From the NCBI RefSeq assembly GCF_000807925.1, contig NZ_JRVC01000003.1:186001-250000 (forward strand): 64,000 nt of DNA. The letters are read 5' to 3'. The position numbers and the translations under genes were made by a program. Source of the stretch: Novosphingobium subterraneum. Lineage in GTDB: Bacteria > Pseudomonadota > Alphaproteobacteria > Sphingomonadales > Sphingomonadaceae. The notes under the pieces were generated by a model. That model did no database searches, was not told the DNA's origin, and saw only the letters and a list, made by a program, of their open reading frames with translations. Below, piece after piece: positions 52,769 through 61,535 of this stretch; positions within the stretch are counted from its first letter, which is position 1; the number at the start of each line of letters is the position of its first letter.

Positions 52769-53470
52769 ATGGCCAAGCAGACCAAGAAGCAGAAGGCCCT
52801 TGCCACCAAGCTGGGCGACAACCAGAAGCTTTACGCAGTCGATGAAGCCATCGCGCTGCTCAAGGACCTGAAGTCCGCCAAGTTCGACGAGAGCCTTGAA
52901 GTCTCGCTGAACCTCGGCGTCGATCCGCGCCACGCCGACCAGATGGTCCGCGGCATGGTCACGCTGCCCTCGGGCACCGGCAAGGACGTCAAGGTTGCCG
53001 TGTTCGCCCGTGGCGACAAGGCTGAAGCCGCGCTGGCCGCCGGTGCCGACAAGGTCGGTGCCGAAGACCTGCTCGAGGACATGCAGAACGGCAACCTCGA
53101 CTATGGCCGGGTGATCGCGACGCCCGACATGATGGGCATCGTTGGCCGCCTCGGCAAGGTGCTGGGTCCCAAGGGCCTGATGCCGAACCCGAAGCTCGGC
53201 ACCGTCACGCCGAACGTCGCTGATGCGGTCAAGGCTGCCAAGAGCGGTCAGATCGAATTCCGCGTCGAAAAGGCCGGCATCATCCACGGCGGCATCGGCA
53301 AGCTCTCGTTCTCGGACGAAGCGCTGCGCGCGAACTTCGACGCATTCGTCGATGCGATCGTCAAGGCGAAGCCTGCTGGCGCCAAGGGCAAGTACCTGCG
53401 CAAGGTCGGCCTGTCCTCGTCGATGGGCCCGGGCCTGAAGATCGACGTTGCCCAGGTTCACGGCGGCTGA
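52769..53470 (+). CDS. rplA: 50S ribosomal protein L1
   Basis: Ribosomal protein of 233 residues that forms the L1 stalk and usually represses its own operon by binding the rplK leader. Conserved [37 protein letters not shown] and the final [13 protein letters not shown] are present. The operon is closed by a strong terminator, so rplJ and rplL must be transcribed separately, beyond this window or elsewhere. Confidence 0.97.
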   Translation: MAKQTKKQKALATKLGDNQKLYAVDEAIALLKDLKSAKFDESLEVSLNLGVDPRHADQMVRGMVTLPSGTGKDVKVAVFARGDKAEAALAAGADKVGAEDLLEDMQNGNLDYGRVIATPDMMGIVGRLGKVLGPKGLMPNPKLGTVTPNVADAVKAAKSGQIEFRVEKAGIIHGGIGKLSFSDEALRANFDAFVDAIVKAKPAGAKGKYLRKVGLSSSMGPGLKIDVAQVHGG

Positions 53471-53479
53471 TCAGGCTGC

Positions 53480-53499
53480 GTCCCCGCGAAGGCGGGGAC
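53480..53499. repeat. REP-type hairpin after rplA
   Basis: GTCCCCGC-GAAG-GCGGGGAC is a perfect 8-bp stem with a GAAG loop, 10 bases after the rplA stop. It is separate from the true terminator that follows and resembles short palindromes dispersed in sphingomonads. Confidence 0.55.
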
Positions 53500-53527
53500 C
53501 TCGTGCGCTGATGCACCAGAAAAAGAA

Positions 53528-53560
53528 GGCCGGGGAGGGATACCTCTCCGGCCCTTTTTC
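53528..53560 (+). terminator. Rho-independent terminator of the rplK-rplA operon
   Basis: The 11-bp stem GGCCGGGGAGG/CCTCTCCGGCC with one G-T pair, tetraloop GATA and the tail CTTTTTC make a strong terminator. Confidence 0.88.
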
Positions 53561-53589
53561 TGTCGGCGCCACTCGTCTAGGAGCGGCGG

Positions 53590-53778
53590 ATGCCCGATCC
53601 CGAAATCGCCCAGAACCCGGTCACCGTCGCCCGCCTGCAGGTGGAGGCGATCATTCCGCCCGAAAAGCGCGGGCCCGGCTGGGACCGCCACTGGCGTGAA
53701 CTCGAAGCCTATGCCGATGCCGCCATGGAAGGCGCGGTTGGCGACTGGACGGTCAGCCCGGATCGAACTCGAGGCTGA
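53590..53778 (+). CDS. Possible small hypothetical protein
   Basis: Open frame of 62 residues, MPDPEIAQNPVTVARLQVEA and so on, with no known domain. TAGGAGCGGCGG just before the ATG gives a possible ribosome site. The composition is typical of coding DNA here. It follows the terminator and overlaps the end of the convergent kinase by 26 bases. It may be real, but the evidence is limited to the open frame and the start. Confidence 0.42.
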   Translation: MPDPEIAQNPVTVARLQVEAIIPPEKRGPGWDRHWRELEAYADAAMEGAVGDWTVSPDRTRG

Positions 53779-54793
53779 CCCGAAAGCCGGGGTTGGCACT
53801 CTGGGCGCAGATCGAGGCGCCAAGTCCGCGCGCCATGGCCTTGACCAGGCGCTGCCCAAGGCCGGTACCCTTGGTTTCGGCGTTCTCGCCAAACCCTGCG
53901 CCATCATCTTCCACGGTCAGGCGAACGTGGCCGGCCGCGCCGGTTGACAGGATGATCCGCACTTCGCCGGCGCAATCGGCACCGTAGGCGTACTTGCAGG
54001 CATTTGCCACCAGCTCGCAGATGATGATGCCCAGGGTGACTGCCTTGTCGGTCTGCAATTCCATCGGTTCGGTCCTGGCCACGACATTGCGCGGCGCATG
54101 CGGCGACGTCCAGGTCTCGGTCAGATCGCGGGCGAGATTGGCGAGATATTCGTCCAGCGCCACGCTCTCGACGTTGCCGGTAGCATAGAGGTGGCGGTTG
54201 ACGTGCGCGATGGCGCCAATGCGCTGTTGCGAGGCCAGCAGCGCGTTGCGCGCCTCGCCTTCGGGCAGGACCGAAGCCTGCATGTTGATGAAGCTCATCG
54301 TCATCTGCAGGTTGTTGGCCACGCGATGGTTGACCTCGCGCAGGAGCGCGGCGAGCCGCTCGTTGCTGGCAATCAGGTCGCGCTCGGCCTGTTCCTTGGC
54401 GCGGCGCAGGCGTACCCTTTCGAGCGATTGCGAGAAGGCCGAGCGCAGCAGCTCGATGAAGTCCTCGCCGATCGTCTTGACGACATAGTCTTCGGCACCG
54501 GCACGCAGCGCGGCGGCGGCTAGACGGCCATCATCGGCCCCGGTGACGTAGACGACCGGAGGGCAGGAGGGCAGGGCGAGCAGTCGCTCCAGCGTCTGCA
54601 AGCCATCCATGCCCGGCATGTGATGATCCACCGCGATAACGTCGAACTCTTCGCTCTGCGCCGTGGCAAGGCCCTCGTGCCCGTCGGCCGCGAGCGTGAT
54701 CTCGAAGCCCAGCGTGCCGAGGCGACGTTGTACCAGCCGGCGCAGGGCCGGATCGTCGTCGATATAAAGGAGGCGGACGGGATCCGCGCTCAA
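53753..54793 (-). CDS. Hybrid receiver-histidine kinase (REC + HisKA_2/HWE type)
   Basis: Soluble signalling protein of 346 residues. Residues 5-120 are a receiver with phospho-accepting Asp in VIAVDHHMPGMDG and the acidic pair YIDDDP. A coiled linker leads to a HisKA_2-type kinase core: His in LREVNHRVANNLQMTMSFI, N box CELVANACKYA and G motifs VEDDGAGFG and TKGTGLGQRLV. No membrane segment. The start is TTG at 54793, overlapping the stop of the preceding receiver gene in TTGA. It is the last step in a three-gene phosphorelay. Confidence 0.85.
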   Translation of the reverse strand: MSADPVRLLYIDDDPALRRLVQRRLGTLGFEITLAADGHEGLATAQSEEFDVIAVDHHMPGMDGLQTLERLLALPSCPPVVYVTGADDGRLAAAALRAGAEDYVVKTIGEDFIELLRSAFSQSLERVRLRRAKEQAERDLIASNERLAALLREVNHRVANNLQMTMSFINMQASVLPEGEARNALLASQQRIGAIAHVNRHLYATGNVESVALDEYLANLARDLTETWTSPHAPRNVVARTEPMELQTDKAVTLGIIICELVANACKYAYGADCAGEVRIILSTGAAGHVRLTVEDDGAGFGENAETKGTGLGQRLVKAMARGLGASICAQSANPGFRVSLEFDPG

Positions 54794-55236
54794 TGGGCCT
54801 CCTCGGCGTCCGGCACCTGGATGACCGAGAGGAACAGGCCGAGCTGGCGGATCGCCTCGGCGAAGTTCTCGTAGTTGACCGGCTTGGTGATATAGACGTT
54901 GCAGCCCATGTCGTAGCAACGCTGAATCTCCACCTTGTCGTCGGTCGTGGTGAGCACCACAACCGGCGTGCGCCGCAGATGCGGATCGCTCTTGATCTTG
55001 GACAGGATGTCGATCCCGCTCATGTCCGGCAGGTTGAGGTCCAGCAGGACAAGGGCCGGGCCGTTGTGTGCCGGGCCGTGCGGATCGTTCCACAGATAGT
55101 CGAGCGCGCTGGTGCCATCGGTGAAATGATGGATGGTGTTCGAGATACCGGCGCGCCGGATGTTCTTCTCGATCAGACGGGCATGGCCTTCGTCATCCTC
55201 GACCATGACGATGTTGACGGCGAGTTGATCAGGCAT
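54790..55236 (-). CDS. Single-domain response regulator (CheY/Rcp1-like)
   Basis: Stand-alone receiver of 148 residues. Acidic pocket in IVMVEDDEGH, phospho-accepting Asp in LVLLDLNLPDMSG, Thr in VVVLTTTDD and Lys in YITKPVNYENF are all present. The insertion near TSALDYLWNDPHG is typical of Rcp1-like regulators that pair with phytochrome-type kinases. It overlaps the upstream kinase gene by eight bases and the downstream hybrid kinase by four, so all three are coupled. It has no output domain, and probably passes phosphate onward or acts by protein contact. Confidence 0.92.
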   Translation of the reverse strand: MPDQLAVNIVMVEDDEGHARLIEKNIRRAGISNTIHHFTDGTSALDYLWNDPHGPAHNGPALVLLDLNLPDMSGIDILSKIKSDPHLRRTPVVVLTTTDDKVEIQRCYDMGCNVYITKPVNYENFAEAIRQLGLFLSVIQVPDAEEAH

Positions 55237-56719
55237 CGGCTACTCCGGATTGAAACTTGAGCGGCAGGCTGACCGTGAAGGTCGAACCCTGTCCTTCCTC
55301 GGATGATACTTCGACGAGCCCTCCAAGGCGATAGGCCAGCGCGCGCACGTGGGCGAGCCCGATGCCTTCGCCCGGCTGGTCCTGCATGCCCGACCGGCGG
55401 AAGAGATCGAAGATGCGTTCGTGGTCACGGGCGGATATGCCACGGCCGTTGTCCGTCACCGTTATGATCGCGCGGCCGTGGGATGTGCTGCCCGCAATGC
55501 GAATCTCGCCGGGGCGGCCCGGTTGCAGGTACTTCAGCGCATTCTCGATCAGGTTCGACAGGATCTGTTCGATCGCCAGCCGGTCGGTCTCGACTACGGG
55601 CAGTTCACCCAGTTCCACGCGCGTTTCGGTTTCGTCGATCCGGTGCTGGAGGGACTCGATAATGGATTGCACCACATCGGCAATGGCAACGCGCGCCGGG
55701 GAGAGCGTGCGGCGGCCCTCGCGCGAAAGGCGCAGGATCGCGTTGATCAGGCGGTCCATCTTCTGCGTGGACGACCGGATGAAGCCGATGGATTCGGGCA
55801 GGTCCTCCTCCACCGCCAGACGCACCTGCTGCGGCACTTCCTCGCCATCCTTCAGCACGTGTTCGCCGATAACCTTGCGTGCTGCATCAAGCTCTGCGGT
55901 AAAGCCCATGACATTGACCAGAGGCGAGCGCAGGTCATGGCTGACGATGTAGGCGAAGCGCTGGATCTCGGCATTGGCGCGCTGCAATTCGGCCGTGCGC
56001 TCGTCGACGAGCGTTTCCAGTTCCTGATTGAGCAAATGGAGTTCGCGGCGCTTGCCGTCGATTTCGGCGATGTTGCGGCGGATGATCTGGATGGCGGCTA
56101 TCGCCACGCCGATGACCAGGGCGGCACAAAGCGCCAACATGGCCGAAAGCAGGGTGCGCGTGCTGTCCTGCGCGAGGTTCCGTTCGCGCAGGAGCTTGTC
56201 CTCGCGCACCAGCATCTCGTCGGCATAAGTGCGAATGTGGCGAATGGCCGCAACGGTGCTGTCGCGGTCAAGCGAATCCACCTTGAGAATGCCGAGCTTG
56301 GCCTCCGCCTCGGTGGTGCGTGCCTGTTCGGCGTATCCGTCAAAGGCCTTGCGAAGGCCAGCCACCGACCGGACTTGGGAGCTGTTGTCCTTCACCAGCG
56401 TTTCAAGCGTGGTCAGCTCGTTGCTGGCATCGGCGATGGCCTTCTCGGCAATCGTGATGAAGTTTGTTTCGGTCGGCGCGATGATGATCCCGCGCCGCGC
56501 TGTCTCGGTCCGCTCGGCGTGGCGGACGAAGCGATTTAGCGACGCTTCCACGTCAAGCGTGTGCTCTACCCAATAGGCATCGCGCTCGGCCTGCCGCTGC
56601 ACGATGACCACGGCGGCAACCGCCGCGACGACGGCTGCGAAGCCGATCGCGAGCAGCAGCAGGATAAGCCGGTTGTTCCCCGCATCGCGCGAGAAAGCGT
56701 AAGTCGGCGTCGTCGGCAT
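55229..56719 (-). CDS. Membrane histidine kinase with CHASE3-like sensor
   Basis: Sensor kinase of 496 residues. Two membrane segments (about residues 15-38 and 190-212) frame a helical CHASE3-like periplasmic domain (RHAERTETARRGIIIAPTE). A coiled coil follows, then HisKA with the phospho-accepting His in IVSHDLRSPLVNVMGF, and the ATPase boxes NLIENALKYLQ, TDNGRGIS and GEGIGLAHVRALA. It is the first gene of the three-gene set with the two receivers. The signal is unknown. Confidence 0.9.
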   Translation of the reverse strand: MPTTPTYAFSRDAGNNRLILLLLAIGFAAVVAAVAAVVIVQRQAERDAYWVEHTLDVEASLNRFVRHAERTETARRGIIIAPTETNFITIAEKAIADASNELTTLETLVKDNSSQVRSVAGLRKAFDGYAEQARTTEAEAKLGILKVDSLDRDSTVAAIRHIRTYADEMLVREDKLLRERNLAQDSTRTLLSAMLALCAALVIGVAIAAIQIIRRNIAEIDGKRRELHLLNQELETLVDERTAELQRANAEIQRFAYIVSHDLRSPLVNVMGFTAELDAARKVIGEHVLKDGEEVPQQVRLAVEEDLPESIGFIRSSTQKMDRLINAILRLSREGRRTLSPARVAIADVVQSIIESLQHRIDETETRVELGELPVVETDRLAIEQILSNLIENALKYLQPGRPGEIRIAGSTSHGRAIITVTDNGRGISARDHERIFDLFRRSGMQDQPGEGIGLAHVRALAYRLGGLVEVSSEEGQGSTFTVSLPLKFQSGVADA

Positions 56720-56792
56720 CGTAAGGTAGCACTCCCGTCGACGCAGGAAATCCTCAAGCCGCCATTGCGTTCCCGCTCTGTGTAAAGAAATG

Positions 56793-57341
56793 TTACCGGA
56801 TGTTTTCGGTTGTATAGCACTCGGCGACCAGGCTGATCACTTGGCCCTCAGCCGTGCGCAGCCGGGCCCGGTGCGAAAGGACTGTCCCCTGCGGGCACTG
56901 CTCCATCGCCCCGCGCCGTTGTGCCAGACGCTCCCGCTGGAAGCGGAGCGGCGCAACGACTTTCCCGAAGGGCGTGTCGGTCGTGGTCAGCGCGCGGTTC
57001 ATCTCGGGCGTCAGGCGTGACGGGACATACCAGTTGTGCGCTACCGAGAGCGTGCGGTTCCCGCAGACCAATCGCACATGGCGGTATGCCACCGGCTCGT
57101 CGGCGGAAATCTCGAGGCTCTGGCGGACTGCGAGGGAGACCGGTGCGGCGGCGGGATCGGAGATGGCCCGGATCACCGGGGGCCGGGCAAGCCCCCGCCT
57201 TTCACACCACTGGCCCAACGCCGCCGTCGCGCTGTCATTGGCGGCAAGCGTGCGCTCGAAATCGGTCAGGGTCGCGGAGCATCCCGCCAGCGCTGGCAGC
57301 AGCAGTGCCAGCAGCATCCCATCAAGGTGCGGGCGGAGCAT
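56793..57341 (-). CDS. UbiC/UTRA-like lipoprotein of unknown function
   Basis: Exported protein of about 182 residues. The signal ends in a lipobox (PALAGC). The mature part resembles the chorismate lyase/UTRA fold: YRHVRLVCGNRTLSVAHNWY, VPSRLTPEMNRAL, then TDTPFGKVVAPLRFQRERL. This is the UbiC-like pattern, but the protein is placed outside the cytoplasm, where chorismate is not available, so a changed function is likely. ATG at 57341 gives the better signal peptide; 57317 is possible. It overlaps the cyclophilin gene's end by 20 bases. Confidence 0.68.
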   Translation of the reverse strand: MLRPHLDGMLLALLLPALAGCSATLTDFERTLAANDSATAALGQWCERRGLARPPVIRAISDPAAAPVSLAVRQSLEISADEPVAYRHVRLVCGNRTLSVAHNWYVPSRLTPEMNRALTTTDTPFGKVVAPLRFQRERLAQRRGAMEQCPQGTVLSHRARLRTAEGQVISLVAECYTTENIR

Positions 57342-58026
57342 TGGGCGCAGCAACGGCCACGCGCCGGGCCGAGAGAATCTTCACCGGCTTTGCCAGGATC
57401 TGCCCCCGCATGATCCCTTCGCCCTCGGTCTCCGAGATCGGTGCAGCGAAGATGGCCTTGACCACTTCCATGCCTTCGACAACCTGACCGAACGCGGCAT
57501 ATCCTGCCTTGGCCTCGGGATCAGTCGAGTCCGGCTGGGCATCGAGGCCCGGCTGGTCCGATACCATGATCGAAAAGTCGCCGGTTGCCGTGCCCGGTGC
57601 ATAGCGCGCCATCGAAAGCGTGCCGGCCTTGTGCAGGATGCCGGTCACGTTTGTCGGCTCATGCGCGACAGGCGGCAGGTTGCGCCTGGGGTCGCCGCGC
57701 GTTCCGGCCTGGATGAGACCGTTAGGCTGCTCGCCCCAGTTGAGATGCATCGCGCGGTAGAAGACCGTGCCATCAAGGCGCTTCGTCTCGGCATATCGGA
57801 CGAAGTTAGTCGCTGTCGCGGGCGCATGCTTGACGTCGACCTCGACGACAATTCGCCCGGCCTCGGTCTCCAGCGCCACCCGGACCGTGTCGGGCAGGGG
57901 AGCAGTCGACGGCGCGGGATAGGCTGGCGCTGCTGCGCGCGGCGCGGGCGCGCGCTTCTTTATCGGCGCGGCGGCAACGAGGGCAAAGGCGATCGGTGCC
58001 AGCACGGCAAGGCGACGGGTCAGCAC
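57322..58026 (-). CDS. Exported cyclophilin-type peptidyl-prolyl isomerase
   Basis: Periplasmic protein of 234 residues. A signal-like N-terminus, VLTRRLAVLAPIAFALVAAA, is followed by a Pro/Ala linker and a cyclophilin domain starting VRVALETEAGRIVVEVDVKH. The active site is divergent: FYRAMHLNWGEQPNGLIQAG instead of FHRVIPNFMIQGG, so catalysis may be reduced. GTG at 58026 begins four bases after the CinA-type stop and is the best-placed start. It aids folding of exported proteins if active. Confidence 0.82.
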   Translation of the reverse strand: MLTRRLAVLAPIAFALVAAAPIKKRAPAPRAAAPAYPAPSTAPLPDTVRVALETEAGRIVVEVDVKHAPATATNFVRYAETKRLDGTVFYRAMHLNWGEQPNGLIQAGTRGDPRRNLPPVAHEPTNVTGILHKAGTLSMARYAPGTATGDFSIMVSDQPGLDAQPDSTDPEAKAGYAAFGQVVEGMEVVKAIFAAPISETEGEGIMRGQILAKPVKILSARRVAVAAPNAPPAP

Positions 58027-58030
58027 GGCT

Positions 58031-58792
58031 TCAGATTCCCCCCGCAACGGGGAAACGGCCGATTGCGGCCAGCCCCTCTTCCAGCGCATGGGCGCAGGCC
58101 TTGAGCGTCGTGTCACTGACCGAGCGGATCACGAAATTCGCCCCGGTCTTGCCTTCCCGGAAGAACGGGTAACTGCCGATCTGCACACCATCGAACGCCT
58201 TTTCCGTCTCGCGCAGAAGGTCGGCGATCTCGCTTTCTGCCACCCAGCAGCCGACTGTTGTCGAGAGCAAGGGCAACCCACCTTCGAGTTGACCGGTCAG
58301 GCCATCGAGCATCTGTGCGGTTATGCCCGGCACACCTGCCATCAGGAAAACGTTGCCGATGCGGATGCCGGGGGCGCCGGAAACGCGGTTCTCGATCAGG
58401 TCCGCGCCGGCCGGCACGCGCGCCATGCGCAGGCGCGCATCATTCAGGCCACCGCGCGTGGCGTAGTAGCTTTCCAGAATCGCCCGGGCCTTGGGGTGAA
58501 TCACTACGTCCACGCCCAGCGCCGCCGCTACTGCGTCAACCGTGATGTCGTCGTGCGTGGGGCCGATGCCGCCGGTGGTGAAGAGGTAGTCGTTGCGGGC
58601 GCGCAGGGCATTGACCGCTTCGATGATGGCCACCATGTCGTCTGGCACGACACGCACCTCGCGCAGGCGTATGCCCTGGACGCCAAGCCAGGTCGCCACC
58701 TGGGCGATGTTCTTGTCCTGCGTGCGGCCGGACAGGATTTCGTCACCCACGACAATCAGCGCGGCGGTCCAGATGCGGGATTCGTCAGTCAT
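58031..58792 (-). CDS. CinA-type molybdopterin-binding domain protein
   Basis: Protein of 253 residues with a MoaB/MogA-like domain of the competence/damage-inducible CinA family. The N-terminal VVGDEILSGRTQDKN and the TTGGIGPTHDDIT motif bind the substrate in this fold. The C-terminal nicotinamide mononucleotide deamidase domain of full CinA is absent. Sphingomonads commonly have this short form. ATG at 58792. It is the first gene of the CinA-cyclophilin-lipoprotein run. Confidence 0.87.
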   Translation of the reverse strand: MTDESRIWTAALIVVGDEILSGRTQDKNIAQVATWLGVQGIRLREVRVVPDDMVAIIEAVNALRARNDYLFTTGGIGPTHDDITVDAVAAALGVDVVIHPKARAILESYYATRGGLNDARLRMARVPAGADLIENRVSGAPGIRIGNVFLMAGVPGITAQMLDGLTGQLEGGLPLLSTTVGCWVAESEIADLLRETEKAFDGVQIGSYPFFREGKTGANFVIRSVSDTTLKACAHALEEGLAAIGRFPVAGGI

Positions 58793-58832
58793 CGCGGGTG
58801 TGGTATCGCAACGGGACGTCCCGCAAAAGCGC

Positions 58833-60356
58833 TTATTCCGCTGCCGCCATGTGCGCCTTGTGCGCGGTTGCGGGGCGGGGATGGCTGAACTGCAGCACGC
58901 CATCCTCGATCGGGTCATCGCGCATCCACGTCACGTCCCGCACGTAGTCCTGGTTCAGTCGCCAGCGCATGTCGCTTGCCGACTTGGGCAGGAGATGGCG
59001 GGCCCGTTCGATATAGCCCGAGGAGAAGTCGTAGATGTTGTCCTCGTCCAGATGGTGGTTGGGCGCCAGTTTCGGAACGGCCACTTCCATCCCGCGCGAT
59101 TTCATCGCGTTGAGCACGTCACAGATGTAGCGCGCGTTGATGTCGGCCCGCAGCGTCCAAGAGGCGTTGAGATAGCCAAAGACCGCCGCCAGGTTCGGCA
59201 CGTTCGAGAACATCGCGCCCTTGTAGTAATAGCGGTCGGCGAAATCGACCGGCAGGCCGTCCACGCTGATCGCGATCTTGCCGGCCATTACCATCTTCAG
59301 GCCGGTGGCTGTCACGATCACGTCGGCATCGAGATGCTTGCCGGATTGCAGCTGGATGCCGGTCGCATCGAAGCGCTCGATCCGGTCGGTCACGACGCTG
59401 GCCTTGCCCGCCTTGATGGCCTCGAACAGGTCGGCGTCGGGCACCAGGCACAGTCGCTGCTCCCACGGATTGTACGGCGGCGTGAAGGCTTTTTCGTCGT
59501 ATTTGTCGCCCAGAAGGGACTTCAGCCGCTTGGTCAGGAACGCGGCGACCTTGTCCGGCCGGGTGCGTGCCCGCTTGAAAAACAGGTTCTGCAGCTTGAC
59601 GTTCTTGAAGCGGGTGATCCGGTACGCGGTCTCCTCCGGCAGGAACTTGCGCAGGAAGTTGGCGATCGCGTCCTTGGCCGGCCGGGTGACGTACCACGTC
59701 GGCGTGCGTTGCAGCATCGTGACGTGCGCGGCCTTGTCGGCCATCGACGGCACGATCGTCACTGCGGTCGCGCCCGATCCGATGACTACAACCTGCTTGC
59801 CCGTGTAATCGAGGTTCTCCGGCCAGAACTGCGGGTGGACGATCTCACCCTTGAAGTCCTCGCGCCCGTCGAAATGTGCTTCGTAAGGCTTGTCGTAATC
59901 GTAATAGCCGGATCCGAGATAGAGCCAGCCCGCCGTCACCCGGCTGCGCTGCCCATCCTTGCCTTCAAGGGTCACCACCCAATAACCGGCGGCACTGTCA
60001 AAATCGGCGCTGACCACCTTGCTGTCGAAGCGGATATGGCGGCGGATGTCGCGTTCGTCGGCAATCCGGTTGAGGTAGTCGAGGATGGAAGGCCCGTCGG
60101 CAATCGACTTCTCGTGCTTCCAGGGTTCGAACACGAAGCCCAGCGTGTGCATGTCCGAATCGGAACGCACGCCGGGATAGCGGAACAGGTCCCAGGTGCC
60201 TCCGATCTGTGACCGGCGCTCGACTATGGCGAACGAGCGGTCGGGGCAGAGCATTTTCATGTGTGCTGCCATGCCGATACCGGAGATTCCGGCCCCGACG
60301 ATCAGCACGTCAGTATCCGCCTTGCTGGCCGTAAAGGTGGACTGCTCTGCACCCAC
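58833..60356 (-). CDS. Flavin-dependent Baeyer-Villiger-type monooxygenase
   Basis: FAD/NADPH oxygenase of 507 residues. The FAD Rossmann motif is VLIVGAGISGIGMAAHM, followed by GGTWDLFRYPGVRSDSDM. The Baeyer-Villiger fingerprint FxGxxxHxxxWP is complete in FKGEIVHPQFWP, and the NADP Rossmann motif is VVVIGSGATAVTI. Substrates are ketones or aldehydes, and cannot be told from sequence. The start is GTG at 60356. It stands alone and is divergent from corA. Confidence 0.88.
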   Translation of the reverse strand: MGAEQSTFTASKADTDVLIVGAGISGIGMAAHMKMLCPDRSFAIVERRSQIGGTWDLFRYPGVRSDSDMHTLGFVFEPWKHEKSIADGPSILDYLNRIADERDIRRHIRFDSKVVSADFDSAAGYWVVTLEGKDGQRSRVTAGWLYLGSGYYDYDKPYEAHFDGREDFKGEIVHPQFWPENLDYTGKQVVVIGSGATAVTIVPSMADKAAHVTMLQRTPTWYVTRPAKDAIANFLRKFLPEETAYRITRFKNVKLQNLFFKRARTRPDKVAAFLTKRLKSLLGDKYDEKAFTPPYNPWEQRLCLVPDADLFEAIKAGKASVVTDRIERFDATGIQLQSGKHLDADVIVTATGLKMVMAGKIAISVDGLPVDFADRYYYKGAMFSNVPNLAAVFGYLNASWTLRADINARYICDVLNAMKSRGMEVAVPKLAPNHHLDEDNIYDFSSGYIERARHLLPKSASDMRWRLNQDYVRDVTWMRDDPIEDGVLQFSHPRPATAHKAHMAAAE

Positions 60357-60444
60357 TGTCTCTCTCCATCGCTTCTATTTACAGCAATGTTAGCACACTT
60401 GCGCGCGATTGCCAGTGGCGCCCGACTTTGCCACTCATGTCGGC

Positions 60445-61419
60445 ATGACCGTTATCGCCGCCCGCCGCTACAGCAATGGCACCGCTCACGATGAAGCCCT
60501 TGCACTGACCGGCGAGTGCGTACCCGACCTTGCGCCCCACACCTTTGACTGGATCGGCCTGTGCGAGCCTGACGTGGCCGAGATGGATCTCGTGCGCCGC
60601 CAGTATGGCCTGCATCCGCTCGCGGTCGAGGACGCCCTCAATCCCCGCCAGCTGCCCAAGGTCGAGGTCTATGGCCGGACGCTGTTCGTCGTCGCCCGCA
60701 CCGCCGAGCTGAGGGAGGGCGAGGAGATCGGCTATGGCCAGACAGCATTCTTCGTCGGCCCCCATTTCCTCATCACCGTGCGCTTCGGCAGCACGCGGCC
60801 CCACCTGTCCCTGCGGGCCGAGATCGAGGCACAAGGCGACAGGCTTTCTGAAGGACCGGATTACATTCTCCATGCCGTGCTCGATTTCATCGTCGATGGC
60901 TACCTGCCGCTGCTCGAACGCCTCGAGGAGATCGCGCAGGAAATGGAAGAGGCGGCCATCGACGTGTTTCCGGAGCAGTCCGTCATCCGCCGCATCTTTC
61001 GTCTGCGCCGCCAGCTGCGTCGTTTCGAAAGGGTGATCGGTCCGATGGAGGAGGTTTGCGAACGCCTGGTCGTGGCTGATCTTCCCTGCATCGATCCCAC
61101 TGCGCGGATCTGGTTCCGCGACGTGCTGGATCATGTCCGCCGGGCGATGGCGCGGATGCGCGGGCTCAAGGAAACGCTCGCGGCGATTGTCGAAACCGCC
61201 AGCCTGCTTGAACAGCACCGGCAGGGAGAGATGACCCGTCAGCTGGCTGCCTGGGCCGCCATCCTCGCCGTGCCCACCGCCATTGCCGGCATCTATGGCA
61301 TGAACTTCGAATACCTGCCCGAGCTGAAGTGGCATTATGGCTACTTTGCGGTTTGGGGGGTCATCATCACCGTCTGCGGGGGCCTGTGGTTGCGCTTCAG
61401 GCGGATCGGCTGGCTCTGA
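60445..61419 (+). CDS. corA: Magnesium/cobalt transporter CorA
   Basis: Membrane ion channel of 324 residues. The large N-terminal cytoplasmic domain is followed by two C-terminal membrane helices; the first ends in the YGMNFEYLPE signature that forms the selectivity filter. ATG at 60445 starts MTVIAARRY, typical of the group; a TTG 36 bases upstream is less likely. It forms pentamers that take up magnesium and sometimes cobalt or nickel. Confidence 0.92.
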   Translation: MTVIAARRYSNGTAHDEALALTGECVPDLAPHTFDWIGLCEPDVAEMDLVRRQYGLHPLAVEDALNPRQLPKVEVYGRTLFVVARTAELREGEEIGYGQTAFFVGPHFLITVRFGSTRPHLSLRAEIEAQGDRLSEGPDYILHAVLDFIVDGYLPLLERLEEIAQEMEEAAIDVFPEQSVIRRIFRLRRQLRRFERVIGPMEEVCERLVVADLPCIDPTARIWFRDVLDHVRRAMARMRGLKETLAAIVETASLLEQHRQGEMTRQLAAWAAILAVPTAIAGIYGMNFEYLPELKWHYGYFAVWGVIITVCGGLWLRFRRIGWL

Positions 61420-61535
61420 TCGTGTGGACAATCGCGCGCTTTCGGATTGTTACCGCACTATGACTGCCCTAGTGCGCGCACAGGAGGAGACGAGTCGTTT
61501 CCCCTGGTGCGTGCGGCAATTCGGGAAGCTTATCG

